Shown piece by piece: positions 42,488 to 51,619 of a DNA stretch of 64,000 nt. The stretch's first letter is position 1. Each line of letters opens with the position of its first letter. The translations under genes and the position numbers were made by a program. Under the pieces are notes generated by a model, which ran no database searches, was not told the origin of the DNA, and saw only the letters and a list, made by a program, of their open reading frames with translations. The stretch is taken from assembly GCA_015233565.1 (NCBI GenBank), contig JADFXM010000036.1:1-64000 (forward strand). The letters run 5' to 3'. This DNA is from Candidatus Rifleibacteriota bacterium. Lineage in GTDB: Bacteria; Muiribacteriota; Ozemobacteria; Ozemobacterales; Ozemobacteraceae.

Positions 42488-44350
42488 TTAAGACAATTTC
42501 TTGAGTTTCTCGAATTCAGTTGTTATCAATTTGAAAACACCATCCAAAAACTTGGGATCACCAATATCGATTCCCAAGAAGTCTTTTAACAAAGCAGTTG
42601 CAGGTCTGTCAAATCCGTTGGATACCATGGCAATGTATTTTTCGGAAAATCCCTTTGGATCTTTTCGATATCTGTCAAAATATGTCAGCGCCAAAGAATG
42701 TGCCAAAACATAATTGATATAGTAGCCCGGGACGCTCCAATAGTGGTGTTTCCGCATCCAGTGATATTGTAATTCCGGATGTTTTTGGAAATACAAGTCA
42801 TATGTCCGGCCAATATCAGTACAGGCTTTGTTGAATCCCTTTTCATCTTTGATTTCGTCAGTTGCAATTCGATCATAGGAAATCATCTCGAATTTAGCAC
42901 GCCGTGCGAGTTCCCACAGATACATCATTTCGTTAACTGCATGCCAACTCAAAGCCTTCTGGACTGCCGAATCCTTTTCATGGTTAAGTAAATAATCTCT
43001 TACAACCCATTCGTTGAACATAGCAAAAGATTCGGTCATGTAGTTCGGGCCATCTCCAAACATGATGGAACCATTTTTATTCTTGGCAAGCTGGTAATGA
43101 ATGTTGTGGCCTGATTCGTGAGCCATAGTCGAAACATCGTCAATGTATCCCTGGAAATTGTCCATGTAAAATCCAAAACAACCGTTGCAGAAGGCTCCCT
43201 GCTGACGTTTTGGACCTCCAACCAGGTCAATGTGCCCTTCCTCAGGACTTAGGAATTTTTTGATTTCTACGCTGTATGTTGCACCCAATCCGCTAAGAGC
43301 ATCACAAAGCAATTGTATTCCGGTTTCGCCTGTAAAACGTGGGTTTTTAGCTCCCTTGGGAGGCATTTCAATGTCAAAAAATTTAGCCTCAGGAATTTTC
43401 AAGTCTTTCTTAAGTTCCTCCATGCGCCACTTTTGGTAGTCGTGATAGAGAGGCAAAGCTCTTTCAATTGCTGAATAAAGCGCATCAATCTGTTCATGGG
43501 AAGAATACATTTCAAAGAGACTCTGGTGGTAAAAAGTCTCGTAGCCTCGTAACTTCGCTAATGAATTAAGCGTTTTCATCAACTGTCTCAGTCCAAATGC
43601 GGCTAAATCAGCATGTTGAGCAAAAAACGAGTAGAACATTGTAAAAGCTTGCTCACGAGCTTCTCGCTTTGTAGAGCGCATGAGACCTTCGAAATCGATA
43701 AAAACATTAAGATGCTTTCCATCTACTTCGATGGCTGGGAAATTAAAACGATCAAATAGCTTCTGGAACAAATTTGGCTGCCACATGTATAAATCGGCAT
43801 AAAGTGCCCCGAGAACCGATTCCTGCTCTGCACTCAACACGTGGGGAGCTAATCTGACAACATCCATTATCGCATATTCATACTTCTGTAGTCTCGGCTC
43901 TTCTTTGATAAAAGCCTTAAGAATATCAATAGCAAGTAGCTTTAATTCAGTCTTGAAAAAACTTGTTTTTGACTCGACTTCAGATTTAAGCTTTTCAAAG
44001 CCCTCCTGAGCTATTCTGTTTTCGGTGTTAATAGCTACTGTGTAAGCGCCATAGGCTTCAAGCAGAGCCATAATGTCGTATAGCCCGCGCTTTGCTTCCA
44101 TCGCTTCATAAAGGGTCTTGGAATTCTCGCAAACATGTCCTTTGAAATTTTCAAGCTTCTTTGCTGCTTCCCTGGCTTTGTCCATTTCGGCTTTCCAAGC
44201 AGCATCATCTTTATAGAAATTCTTCTGAAGCTTAAATTTGTATCTTTCCTTCTGGTTTCCCGGAAATGGCTCAAAAGAAAGGTTTTCCTGCGCAAACGCG
44301 ATGGATGTACTCATTAGCAAAAAAACAGTCAGAAATAGTTGAAATTTCAT
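42488..44350 (-). CDS. M3 family oligoendopeptidase with signal peptide (PepF-like)
   Basis: 620 residues from the ATG at 44350, with GGAGG six bases upstream. The start MKFQLFLTVFLLMSTSIAFAQ is a clean signal peptide, so unlike cytoplasmic PepF this enzyme is exported. The zinc site is MAHESGHNIHYQL (HExxH), with the third ligand glutamate expected in the YMTESFAMFNEW stretch. It cuts short oligopeptides. Position between an OPT peptide transporter and PepT suggests that peptides are trimmed in the periplasm before uptake and final cytoplasmic digestion. Confidence 0.92.
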   Translation of the reverse strand: MKFQLFLTVFLLMSTSIAFAQENLSFEPFPGNQKERYKFKLQKNFYKDDAAWKAEMDKAREAAKKLENFKGHVCENSKTLYEAMEAKRGLYDIMALLEAYGAYTVAINTENRIAQEGFEKLKSEVESKTSFFKTELKLLAIDILKAFIKEEPRLQKYEYAIMDVVRLAPHVLSAEQESVLGALYADLYMWQPNLFQKLFDRFNFPAIEVDGKHLNVFIDFEGLMRSTKREAREQAFTMFYSFFAQHADLAAFGLRQLMKTLNSLAKLRGYETFYHQSLFEMYSSHEQIDALYSAIERALPLYHDYQKWRMEELKKDLKIPEAKFFDIEMPPKGAKNPRFTGETGIQLLCDALSGLGATYSVEIKKFLSPEEGHIDLVGGPKRQQGAFCNGCFGFYMDNFQGYIDDVSTMAHESGHNIHYQLAKNKNGSIMFGDGPNYMTESFAMFNEWVVRDYLLNHEKDSAVQKALSWHAVNEMMYLWELARRAKFEMISYDRIATDEIKDEKGFNKACTDIGRTYDLYFQKHPELQYHWMRKHHYWSVPGYYINYVLAHSLALTYFDRYRKDPKGFSEKYIAMVSNGFDRPATALLKDFLGIDIGDPKFLDGVFKLITTEFEKLKKLS

Positions 44351-44425
44351 CAAATTCCTCCAATGTACAAGAATTCTGTTTCACCTCAAGAACTAACCAA
44401 TAGACAGTTGTTGAGATGATATTTT

Positions 44426-46507
44426 TTATGCAATAATTCCGCTGGCAACGAGAAGTGCAACAATGATTCCCAGAATCGATTCCCCCGCAATCAATCCGGA
44501 ACTTACCGGAACAACGTATTTTTCAGCGAATTCAGGGTCCCATTTTTCGAGAATCATGGCAATAGATGCACCAATGAACATGGACAAAGAGTTGAAAAAT
44601 GGAATAACCATTGAAAGCCCAATCCCCATTGCTGAAGGAATAAATCTTTTTAATCTTGAGGGAAGGAACATATCAAGCAATGTGAGGAGAATTCCAATTA
44701 AACAACCGATTACTAATCCGATTTGCGCCGTAGGATGCAGAGAATGTAGTCCGTTTGCGAGAAGTTTTGCCACTGCAGCCCAAACCTGAGCCGATGGGGC
44801 AGGCCATTGATTGGTTCCCAGAACATCAGCCGTCGGTACCAGCAAATAAAAAGCAGGAACCACAACGGCAGTTCCCGCAAAAATACCAACAAACAAAGCC
44901 ATGAACTGCTTCCTGGGATTTGCTCCAAGCAAATAGCCGCTTTTTAGCACTGTAAGCAAATCAGCCGAAGAAGTGGCCGCGCCTGCGGTAACATTTGCAG
45001 TCATCAAGTTTGTAACCAAATTGGATGGAGCAAGAATCCCAAACAGCAACTGCGTAATTTTTCCCATGGCTCCAACTGGAGTAATGTCTGATTCTCCGGT
45101 TGCACGGCAAGCTACCACAGCAAGGAAAAAAGTCATCAATACGGCAACGATTCCCATGAAGATGGTCGTATGAAAGGCAAAATGCAGGATTAAAATGCAT
45201 CCCAGGCCAGCAAACCCTATTCCGCCGAGAAACCATTGAGGTGGAACTTCGATCCTGGCCATGGGATCTTCTTTGGTGGATTTTTTTGTAGTCGAAAAAA
45301 TGTCAGTAAGACCACTGAAAGCTCTAAGAACAGTTCTCCATTGCATCGCAAAAGCAAGAAGACCGGAGCTAACCATAATTGCAGCACCTGCCCAAGTGCT
45401 CCAACTTACAATGGTTCGATAGCCAAGGGTTACCATTCCCTCACCACAATAATTTCTTAGGAAAGGAATAACGGAATCGACGAAAAAGGAATTAAACCCC
45501 ATTCTTTCGAGTGGAAGGCAATGGGTTATGCTCTTAATTGTTTCCCAACAAACTCCGAGGCTCGAGGCAAAAACCGCATAAACCGGACCTGTCGCAGCAA
45601 AAAGGTCAACCCAACCCCCAAGAGCACTTTTGGTCAGGAATAACGGGTCGAGATTGAAAGCTTTGATTCCTCCTGCTTCAACCATTGCCGGTGCAAGAAT
45701 AGCATAATTTATAGTAGCACCGAATAATAATGACCAGGCGATCTTCCAACCCATGATAGCTCCTGCAGCAATCATGATTCCAGAGACTTCAAAGGAAAGG
45801 GTCCAACGAACCAGAGGAAAATTCATAATTTTGAACGGGAGATTCAGAAAACCCGGAATTTGGAACGGAATTCCCGCATCCCTGAACCAGGCAATCAGCG
45901 CACCAATTAAGCCTGCAATTCCAAGAGATTTGGCTTTTGCTTCAGCCTCTCCTCCTGCAGAATGCAGACTTTTCAAAGTTTCGGCTGCGGCAATTCCGCT
46001 TGGAAACTTAAGTTGCTCAATATTAATCATCTGGCGTTTCATCGGAATTGCCATGAAAACACCTAAAAATGCAAGGAAAAAAGTCCAAAGAACCAGAATA
46101 GGCCAGGTGATATGTACCTGCGTCACAATCAGGTAAGCTGCAATACCCGAAGTCATTGTTCCACCAGTTGAATACCCGGCAGATGAAGCTGTAGCCTGCA
46201 TGCAGTTATTTTCCAAAATCGACATTTCAGTAGTGAAAACACCTGGAAATAGCCTCATCAAAGTGCGATGAATGGCAAATGACAGAATACATGCAGTAAT
46301 TGCGACTCCCAGTCCCCAACCTGTTTTGAGTCCGACATAGAGATTCGATAATGACATAAATCCGCCAAGCAGCGAACCCATTACCAAGGCACGCAAAGTT
46401 AATTGCGGCATGTTATCTCCCTGATAAACGTTCTTAAACCAGTTTAATTCAATTTCCTCGGGAGTAAGTTTTTTTTCGTTGTTTTCAGTCATATTCCTGT
46501 CTCTCAT
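44426..46507 (-). CDS. OPT family oligopeptide transporter
   Basis: 693 residues with about 15 hydrophobic segments. PQLTLRALVMGSLLGGFMSL and SNLYVGLKTGWGLGVAITAC are the hallmark N-terminal OPT motif. CRATGESDITPVGAMGKITQ is the conserved central motif. OPT proteins bring di- to pentapeptides, or metal-peptide complexes, across the inner membrane with protons. An ATG at 46492 just after AGGA may be the true start. It is the first gene of the operon with the M3 peptidase and PepT, which argues for peptides rather than siderophores as cargo. Confidence 0.93.
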   Translation of the reverse strand: MRDRNMTENNEKKLTPEEIELNWFKNVYQGDNMPQLTLRALVMGSLLGGFMSLSNLYVGLKTGWGLGVAITACILSFAIHRTLMRLFPGVFTTEMSILENNCMQATASSAGYSTGGTMTSGIAAYLIVTQVHITWPILVLWTFFLAFLGVFMAIPMKRQMINIEQLKFPSGIAAAETLKSLHSAGGEAEAKAKSLGIAGLIGALIAWFRDAGIPFQIPGFLNLPFKIMNFPLVRWTLSFEVSGIMIAAGAIMGWKIAWSLLFGATINYAILAPAMVEAGGIKAFNLDPLFLTKSALGGWVDLFAATGPVYAVFASSLGVCWETIKSITHCLPLERMGFNSFFVDSVIPFLRNYCGEGMVTLGYRTIVSWSTWAGAAIMVSSGLLAFAMQWRTVLRAFSGLTDIFSTTKKSTKEDPMARIEVPPQWFLGGIGFAGLGCILILHFAFHTTIFMGIVAVLMTFFLAVVACRATGESDITPVGAMGKITQLLFGILAPSNLVTNLMTANVTAGAATSSADLLTVLKSGYLLGANPRKQFMALFVGIFAGTAVVVPAFYLLVPTADVLGTNQWPAPSAQVWAAVAKLLANGLHSLHPTAQIGLVIGCLIGILLTLLDMFLPSRLKRFIPSAMGIGLSMVIPFFNSLSMFIGASIAMILEKWDPEFAEKYVVPVSSGLIAGESILGIIVALLVASGIIA

Positions 46508-46702
46508 CTGAAATTTGAGCTCAAAAGTTTCAGAACAACTTTCGAATCTTCTAGATTATCTTCAATCAGTCAGAAAGGCAACTCAAATATTCGAAAAATT
46601 TAATAAAAATTTTTTTTGGAATCATCTCAACGATTTCAATATTTTATTTTGTTCATCGATGGAGTATGATATTAAATAGTATTCCTAAGAAGGAAAAAAA
46701 AA

Positions 46703-48001
46703 TTGCCGGAAATTAGCGAAAACGAAAATCGTTTTCAGGAAGTCCTGAAGAACGACAGCAACCAAGCTTTGCATCTTGGAAGCGTTTATGCCGCTTGGTT
46801 TGGATTAGTTGGCGGGTTGCTTCTTTTTGTCAACCACTTTGCCGGGCTTCCAGGAAATTTCGTTATTCCCGGAATTTGGGCTTTTTTTTGCGGATTGTAC
46901 TCACTGATGATAGCCCGTTTCAGCGGGCAAGGCCTTTCCTCTCGAACTCAACTTTTCTGTGTCGTTGGATACGTTTCACTTCCTTCCATAATTTATATAA
47001 TAGCTCATTTCCAACTTCCAATGGGGGCTGCAACTTATTTAACCGGTCCACCGTCCTATTTGTATCTATTTTTAATTATTCTTTCGGGATTTATGTTTAG
47101 CGAGAAAGTTGCATTAGTCGCTGGTATAGCTGCTGGAATACAGTATTTTCTTGTTTATTTGCTGGGGCGGTCACATTTTTCAATGGTAAATTGCCCGGAT
47201 CAATTGTTCATGATCGATTTGACCGGAGGTTTATTTTACTTTTTTAAATCCATGATGATGGTATTCACAGGGTTTGCCATCAGCATCCTGGCACGAAAAC
47301 ACAAGGAACAGATAACCCGAATCCTCGAGGAAGAAAATAGTCGTCAGCACCTTGATCGAGTTTTTGGGCAATACGTCAGCCCCGAAATTAAAGCACGAAT
47401 CCTTCAACTCCGGGAAGGTGCGCCAGGCGAAAAACGTGAGGTAACTGTACTCTTTTCGGACATTAGATCTTTCACCACCCTTTGCGAGCATCTACCAGCC
47501 GAAAATGTTGTCGGGTGGCTTAATTCCTATTTTGAACGAATGGGACCATGCATTAACCAACACGGCGGTGTAATAGACAAATATATCGGGGATGCAATAA
47601 TGGCAACGTTCGGTGCGGCTGCCGAATTGCCGAATTCATGTCATTCTGCAGTGGCTGCAGCTTTCGCCATGCGTGAAGAATTACGAATTCTTAATACTGA
47701 AATGAAAACGAAGGGGCTTCCTGAAGTCGCAATTGGAATTGGACTACATTATGGTGATGTGATTATGGGTACAATCGGAAGCAAAAAGCGCAGGGAGTTC
47801 ACAGTTATCGGTGACACTGTAAACACGGCATCCAGAATTGAAACCGCGTGTAAAGCCTATCAAACTTCCCTGATAATAACAGAATCGGTTTATCAAAAAT
47901 TACCTGAATCTGATTCCCAGAAATTTTTTCCCCTTGGCTTGGCTGATCTGAAAGGAAAAAGCGAAAAAGTTCCAATTTTTGGAATTAAACCTGCTGCCTG
48001 A
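46703..48001 (+). CDS. Membrane-anchored class III adenylate/guanylate cyclase
   Basis: 432 residues from a TTG start preceded by AAGAAGGA. Six hydrophobic helices (about 25-195) form an N-terminal sensor membrane domain; a short helical linker (EEENSRQHLDRVFGQYVSPE) leads to the catalytic domain at 240-430. Metal aspartates are Asp253 in LFSDIRSFT and Asp297 in KYIGDAIMATFGA. RREFTVIGDTVNTASRIE supplies the substrate-binding Asp and transition-state Asn/Arg, and the lysine in DKYIGD favours ATP. It makes cyclic AMP in response to an unknown membrane signal. It stands alone. Confidence 0.9.
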   Translation: MPEISENENRFQEVLKNDSNQALHLGSVYAAWFGLVGGLLLFVNHFAGLPGNFVIPGIWAFFCGLYSLMIARFSGQGLSSRTQLFCVVGYVSLPSIIYIIAHFQLPMGAATYLTGPPSYLYLFLIILSGFMFSEKVALVAGIAAGIQYFLVYLLGRSHFSMVNCPDQLFMIDLTGGLFYFFKSMMMVFTGFAISILARKHKEQITRILEEENSRQHLDRVFGQYVSPEIKARILQLREGAPGEKREVTVLFSDIRSFTTLCEHLPAENVVGWLNSYFERMGPCINQHGGVIDKYIGDAIMATFGAAAELPNSCHSAVAAAFAMREELRILNTEMKTKGLPEVAIGIGLHYGDVIMGTIGSKKRREFTVIGDTVNTASRIETACKAYQTSLIITESVYQKLPESDSQKFFPLGLADLKGKSEKVPIFGIKPAA

Positions 48002-48428
48002 AAAAATAGCGGTATCTCCGCAATGAGCCTGTGAAAAAATGTTCCCTTCTGTCTGGGTCCTAGTCGTTTGTTCGCTAAATAACATTGCAGTAGAGCGCTG
48101 TGCCGCAAAGTTCGGTAGTGCAAAAAAAAATGAGTTGTTTTAGAAAAAAGAATTTATTGTACAACCTGATTTCCCGCTGTTTTTATAACTTTTCCTCTGT
48201 CACAATTGAATTTATAGTATCTACTCAAGTAATCTGCTGCTTTATACGGCGACTGTGACTCCGCTCTCAAGCTGTGAAAAATTTACCGACTTATGAAAGT
48301 ACAACCCTTGAAAATATCCCCAGGAAACGTTTGTGACATTTTTCACTTCCCATTTTTTTAAATATTTCACACCTTCTCTGTCACGGGCCCGGTCGTTTCG
48401 ACTCCAGTCAAAGACCATTCCTATTTCT
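48002..48428. other. Intergenic region with a family C repeat and a partial hairpin element
   Basis: It holds the family C copy at 48269-48348 and, at about 48383-48416, GGTCGTTTCGACTCC, which resembles the hairpin inside family D repeats. No gene is supported. Confidence 0.5.
48269..48348 (+). repeat. Dispersed repeat family C, copy 3
   Basis: Same ends as the other two copies (AAGCTGTGAAAAAT and GTGACATTTTTCAC) with a diverged middle in which the CCCCGCC core is lost. Confidence 0.65.
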
Positions 48429-49220
48429 TTATTTCAATAAACTTTCGTAGCTGAATGATCTGGAAACAAAAAGCACCAGAAAAATATCTAAAAGAATGAT
48501 CAGTCCTGCAATTAAAATCATTGGGCCAGTTTCCATTATGAATAATCCGGTTCCCTGCGCCATAAATATTCCCAGCACCGGTAACACAACCAAACCACTC
48601 AATTGCTGAGCTTCCTGGGAAGTTGAAGCGCGCGCTGATGTCCAAACTGAAAAAGTAATCCCAAGGATAACCAAAGAGGGGCATAGAATGCCCATGTGGA
48701 TGAACCAACGAAAGTAAGGAATCGGAAAATCCGGCAAAATGTGCGACAACCAATAGTAATTCACCAATACCGAGCAAACAAACGAGATAATTGTAACAAA
48801 ATATGCTGGAACAAAAACTCCTATTATTTTTGCAAAAAATAGATTTTCAAGGCGAACAGGAGCGTAAAGAAGCGTTTCAAGTGTTTTTCGCTCCTTCTCT
48901 CCTGCAAAAGTGTTTGCAGCAATTATGGTGGAAGAAAGCATCGGAATAAATAAAAACAGAGTAGGGAAAAAGTAATTCGAAAACACAAAAGCCACTTTTT
49001 GCAATTGCGTGGTTAGCATATACTGGACAGGAATGGCTCTCAACATTTCATCCATTCCTTTTATGTCCTTGGTTCCCTGATGCGACAGTTGAAAGAAAAG
49101 CAAGGATGGTACAATTACGACCAGCATAATTGGTAAAACCACCATAGGGAACCAGACTTTCCAACTGGAAAGAATGGATTTAATGTCCTTCTTGATGATT
49201 GCCCAGAGGATTCGGCGCAT
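48429..49220 (-). CDS. ABC-2 type transporter permease
   Basis: 263 residues with six hydrophobic segments and no large soluble domain, apart from a first periplasmic loop. FAGEKERKTLETLLYAPV is the conserved ABC-2 cytosolic loop, typical of NatB/NosY-like permeases. AAGGA lies seven bases before the ATG. It overlaps the ATPase gene by 41 bases, so the two form one exporter. The substrate could be sodium, a drug, a lipid or a lipoprotein; nothing here decides. Confidence 0.88.
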   Translation of the reverse strand: MRRILWAIIKKDIKSILSSWKVWFPMVVLPIMLVVIVPSLLFFQLSHQGTKDIKGMDEMLRAIPVQYMLTTQLQKVAFVFSNYFFPTLFLFIPMLSSTIIAANTFAGEKERKTLETLLYAPVRLENLFFAKIIGVFVPAYFVTIISFVCSVLVNYYWLSHILPDFPIPYFRWFIHMGILCPSLVILGITFSVWTSARASTSQEAQQLSGLVVLPVLGIFMAQGTGLFIMETGPMILIAGLIILLDIFLVLFVSRSFSYESLLK

Positions 49221-50121
49221 AATCGGTCCTTTTTTGAATGGAAAAATACAAGTCTTCGAGAGAAGCTTTTATTTGCCGTGCTTCGAATATGGTTCCTCCA
49301 CCTTGAACGATAGTTCTGATAATTTCTCCTGCATCTTCAAAAGCCTGGATATCACGACGGAAAACTCCATCTGATTCCTGCACAAATTCAAGGTTTTTGG
49401 GAAGATTTTTTCCACGGATTTCCAGAGTGATATGAGTGTCATACTTCGCTTGAAGTTCCTCAAATCGGCCACAAGCAAGCAATCTTCCTTCTTTTAAAAA
49501 ACCGAAGACAGAGCAGAGTTCTTCGGCATATTTCAGCTGATGGGTACAAAGAAAAACGGTAACACCTTCCTTCTTTGCCAAAGTTCTGATCAAGTCGTTT
49601 ACATTTTTGGAAGCCTCCGGGTCAAGGCCGGAAGTTGGTTCATCAAGAAAAATCAAGCGAGGTTTGTGGAGCATGGAAATCGCCAACAGCAATTTTTTTC
49701 GCATTCCAGTGCTGAAAGTCTTCAAGGGACGATGCTCTGCTTCACAAAGGCCTAAAAGTGAAAGAAGGTAGTCAGAACGTTTGGATATGTTCTGGTCATC
49801 CATTTGATGGAGCATTCCAAAAAATTGCAGATTTTCACGAGCGCTAAGATATTCGTAAGCTGCGGCGGTTTCAGTCATAACACCACATTGTGCCCTTATT
49901 TCAGGTCCTTGAGAAGTAATGGACATTCCCAAAATGGAAGCTGTTCCTGCTGATGGGTCTAACACTCCGTTTAGGAGGCGCACCGTAGTAGTTTTTCCTG
50001 AACCGTTAGGGCCGAAAATTCCAAAAATTTCCCCTTCTTTGATCGAAAGACTGAGTTTATCCAGTGCCCAGGACTTTTTATCGTAAGTTTTTGAAAGATC
50101 TGCAATTTCAACTACATTCAT
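49180..50121 (-). CDS. ABC transporter ATP-binding protein
   Basis: 313 residues. Walker A is GPNGSGKTT, the signature FSTGMRKKLLLA (with T for the usual S/G), Walker B LIFLDEPTSGLDPEA, and the switch histidine is in LCTHQLKYAEEL. The C-terminal 90 residues form a small domain common in CcmA/NatA-type exporters. It powers the overlapping ABC-2 permease. GGAGA precedes the ATG. The pair is transcribed away from the alpha/beta hydrolase gene, and about 125 bases between them must hold both promoters. Confidence 0.93.
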   Translation of the reverse strand: MNVVEIADLSKTYDKKSWALDKLSLSIKEGEIFGIFGPNGSGKTTTVRLLNGVLDPSAGTASILGMSITSQGPEIRAQCGVMTETAAAYEYLSARENLQFFGMLHQMDDQNISKRSDYLLSLLGLCEAEHRPLKTFSTGMRKKLLLAISMLHKPRLIFLDEPTSGLDPEASKNVNDLIRTLAKKEGVTVFLCTHQLKYAEELCSVFGFLKEGRLLACGRFEELQAKYDTHITLEIRGKNLPKNLEFVQESDGVFRRDIQAFEDAGEIIRTIVQGGGTIFEARQIKASLEDLYFSIQKRTDYAPNPLGNHQEGH

Positions 50122-50247
50122 TTTTCGGTCTCCTGATTTTCCATTCTACCTTTTATTAGTCCAAAAACACAAGATGGGTGAGGATTTTATTCTTGATATA
50201 TTCCGAAAGACTGGTATAATGTGGATCACCTAAAAGGAGGAAATTTC

Positions 50248-51591
50248 TTGAACAGGATAATTTATATATTTGTAATTATAGCCATATTCAACACACCATC
50301 AATTGTTTTAGCGGTCGAGGAACCGGAATTGTACAAGGTAGCTGAAACGTTCATAGATCTTCTTTCCCAAAGGAATTTTGAACAAGCCGCTAATGCTTTC
50401 GATAATAAGGTGAAACAGTTACTACCTCCCGAAAAACTTCAGGAAGCATGGGAAAGTGTTATCAGAGCAAACGGAGCTCTTAAAAACCGCACAGTAAACC
50501 GTTTTGAAAAAGCCCGTGGCTTTGAAGTCATTTATATAACCTGTGAATTTGAGAGAGCCAATCTCGATGCAAAAGTCGTTTTTGATGAATCGAAAAAGAT
50601 TGCGGGGTTAATTTTCCTGGACAGTGACAAACCAAAAAAATTTGTATATCTTCCTCCCTCTTATGCTGACACATCCAAGTTTTCTGACCAGGAAGTGACT
50701 ATCGGAACTGGTGCCTGGAAATTACCTGGAACTTTGACAATTCCACAGGGGACAGGTTCCTTTCCTTTACTCATACTGGTACACGGGTCCGGGCCACAGG
50801 ATCGAGATGAAACCATTGGTCCGAACAAACCTTTCTGCGATCTCGCGGGAGGTTTGGGCACAAAGGGAATTGCCACTCTGCGCTATGAAAAGCGCACTCG
50901 ACATTATGGCCAGGCCATGGCAAAACTGAAGAACGAAATTACAGTCAATGAAGAAACGGTACAGGACGCTATTGAAGCAGTAAAAACCGCCCACAAAATT
51001 TCCAAAATCGATCCAAAAAAAATATTCCTTTTGGGACACAGTCTTGGGGGAAATCTCGTTCCAAGAATCGCCCAAAAAGACCCTTCAATCAATGGTTTTA
51101 TAATTATGGCTGGTTACTGCCGTCCATTCGAAGACCTGATTTTAGCGCAAATGAAATACATTTTTTCACTAGATTCCCACCCTTCCGAAGAAAAAAAGAA
51201 ATACCTTCAAAGGCTAGAGGAACAAGTTGCACTGGTTAAGAGCAACAACCTCAAAAAAAATACTCCAGCTGAAAAACTCCCATTGGAGATTAACGCTAAT
51301 TATTGGCTTGATCTTAGAGGTTACGCCCCTGAAAAAGTTGCTGCAACAATAAACCGGCCGTTTTTTGTCATTCAGGGCGGCCGCGACTATCAAGTAACAA
51401 GCGAAGACTTCGGAATCTGGCAGAGCGCGCTTTTATCACATTCAAACGCAACATTCAAGCTTTATCCAACTCTTAACCACATTTTTATCCACGGGAATGA
51501 AAAAGCCACACCTTCAGATTACGATAAACCTGGCCACTTTTTTGAACCGGTAATTACTGATATTGCAAACTGGATTAAATCGGCTAAGTGA
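50248..51591 (+). CDS. Secreted alpha/beta hydrolase with DUF3887 domain
   Basis: 447 residues from the TTG at 50248, chosen because AAAGGAGG lies eight bases upstream and the product then opens with a proper signal peptide (NRIIYIFVIIAIF...VLA). A GTG at 50221 would place the ribosome site inside the gene. DUF3887 covers about 25-130 (FIDLLSQRNFEQAANAFDNK, GFEVIYITCEFERANLDAKV). The hydrolase has the oxyanion loop ILVHGSGPQDRDE, nucleophile elbow LLGHSLGG and the late histidine in YPTLNHIF. Similar proteins cleave esters or peptides. It precedes the TolC gene by 28 bases and may be part of that operon. Confidence 0.9.
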   Translation: MNRIIYIFVIIAIFNTPSIVLAVEEPELYKVAETFIDLLSQRNFEQAANAFDNKVKQLLPPEKLQEAWESVIRANGALKNRTVNRFEKARGFEVIYITCEFERANLDAKVVFDESKKIAGLIFLDSDKPKKFVYLPPSYADTSKFSDQEVTIGTGAWKLPGTLTIPQGTGSFPLLILVHGSGPQDRDETIGPNKPFCDLAGGLGTKGIATLRYEKRTRHYGQAMAKLKNEITVNEETVQDAIEAVKTAHKISKIDPKKIFLLGHSLGGNLVPRIAQKDPSINGFIIMAGYCRPFEDLILAQMKYIFSLDSHPSEEKKKYLQRLEEQVALVKSNNLKKNTPAEKLPLEINANYWLDLRGYAPEKVAATINRPFFVIQGGRDYQVTSEDFGIWQSALLSHSNATFKLYPTLNHIFIHGNEKATPSDYDKPGHFFEPVITDIANWIKSAK

Positions 51592-51619
51592 AACATGCCA
51601 GTGAAAAAGGGCAAAATTA

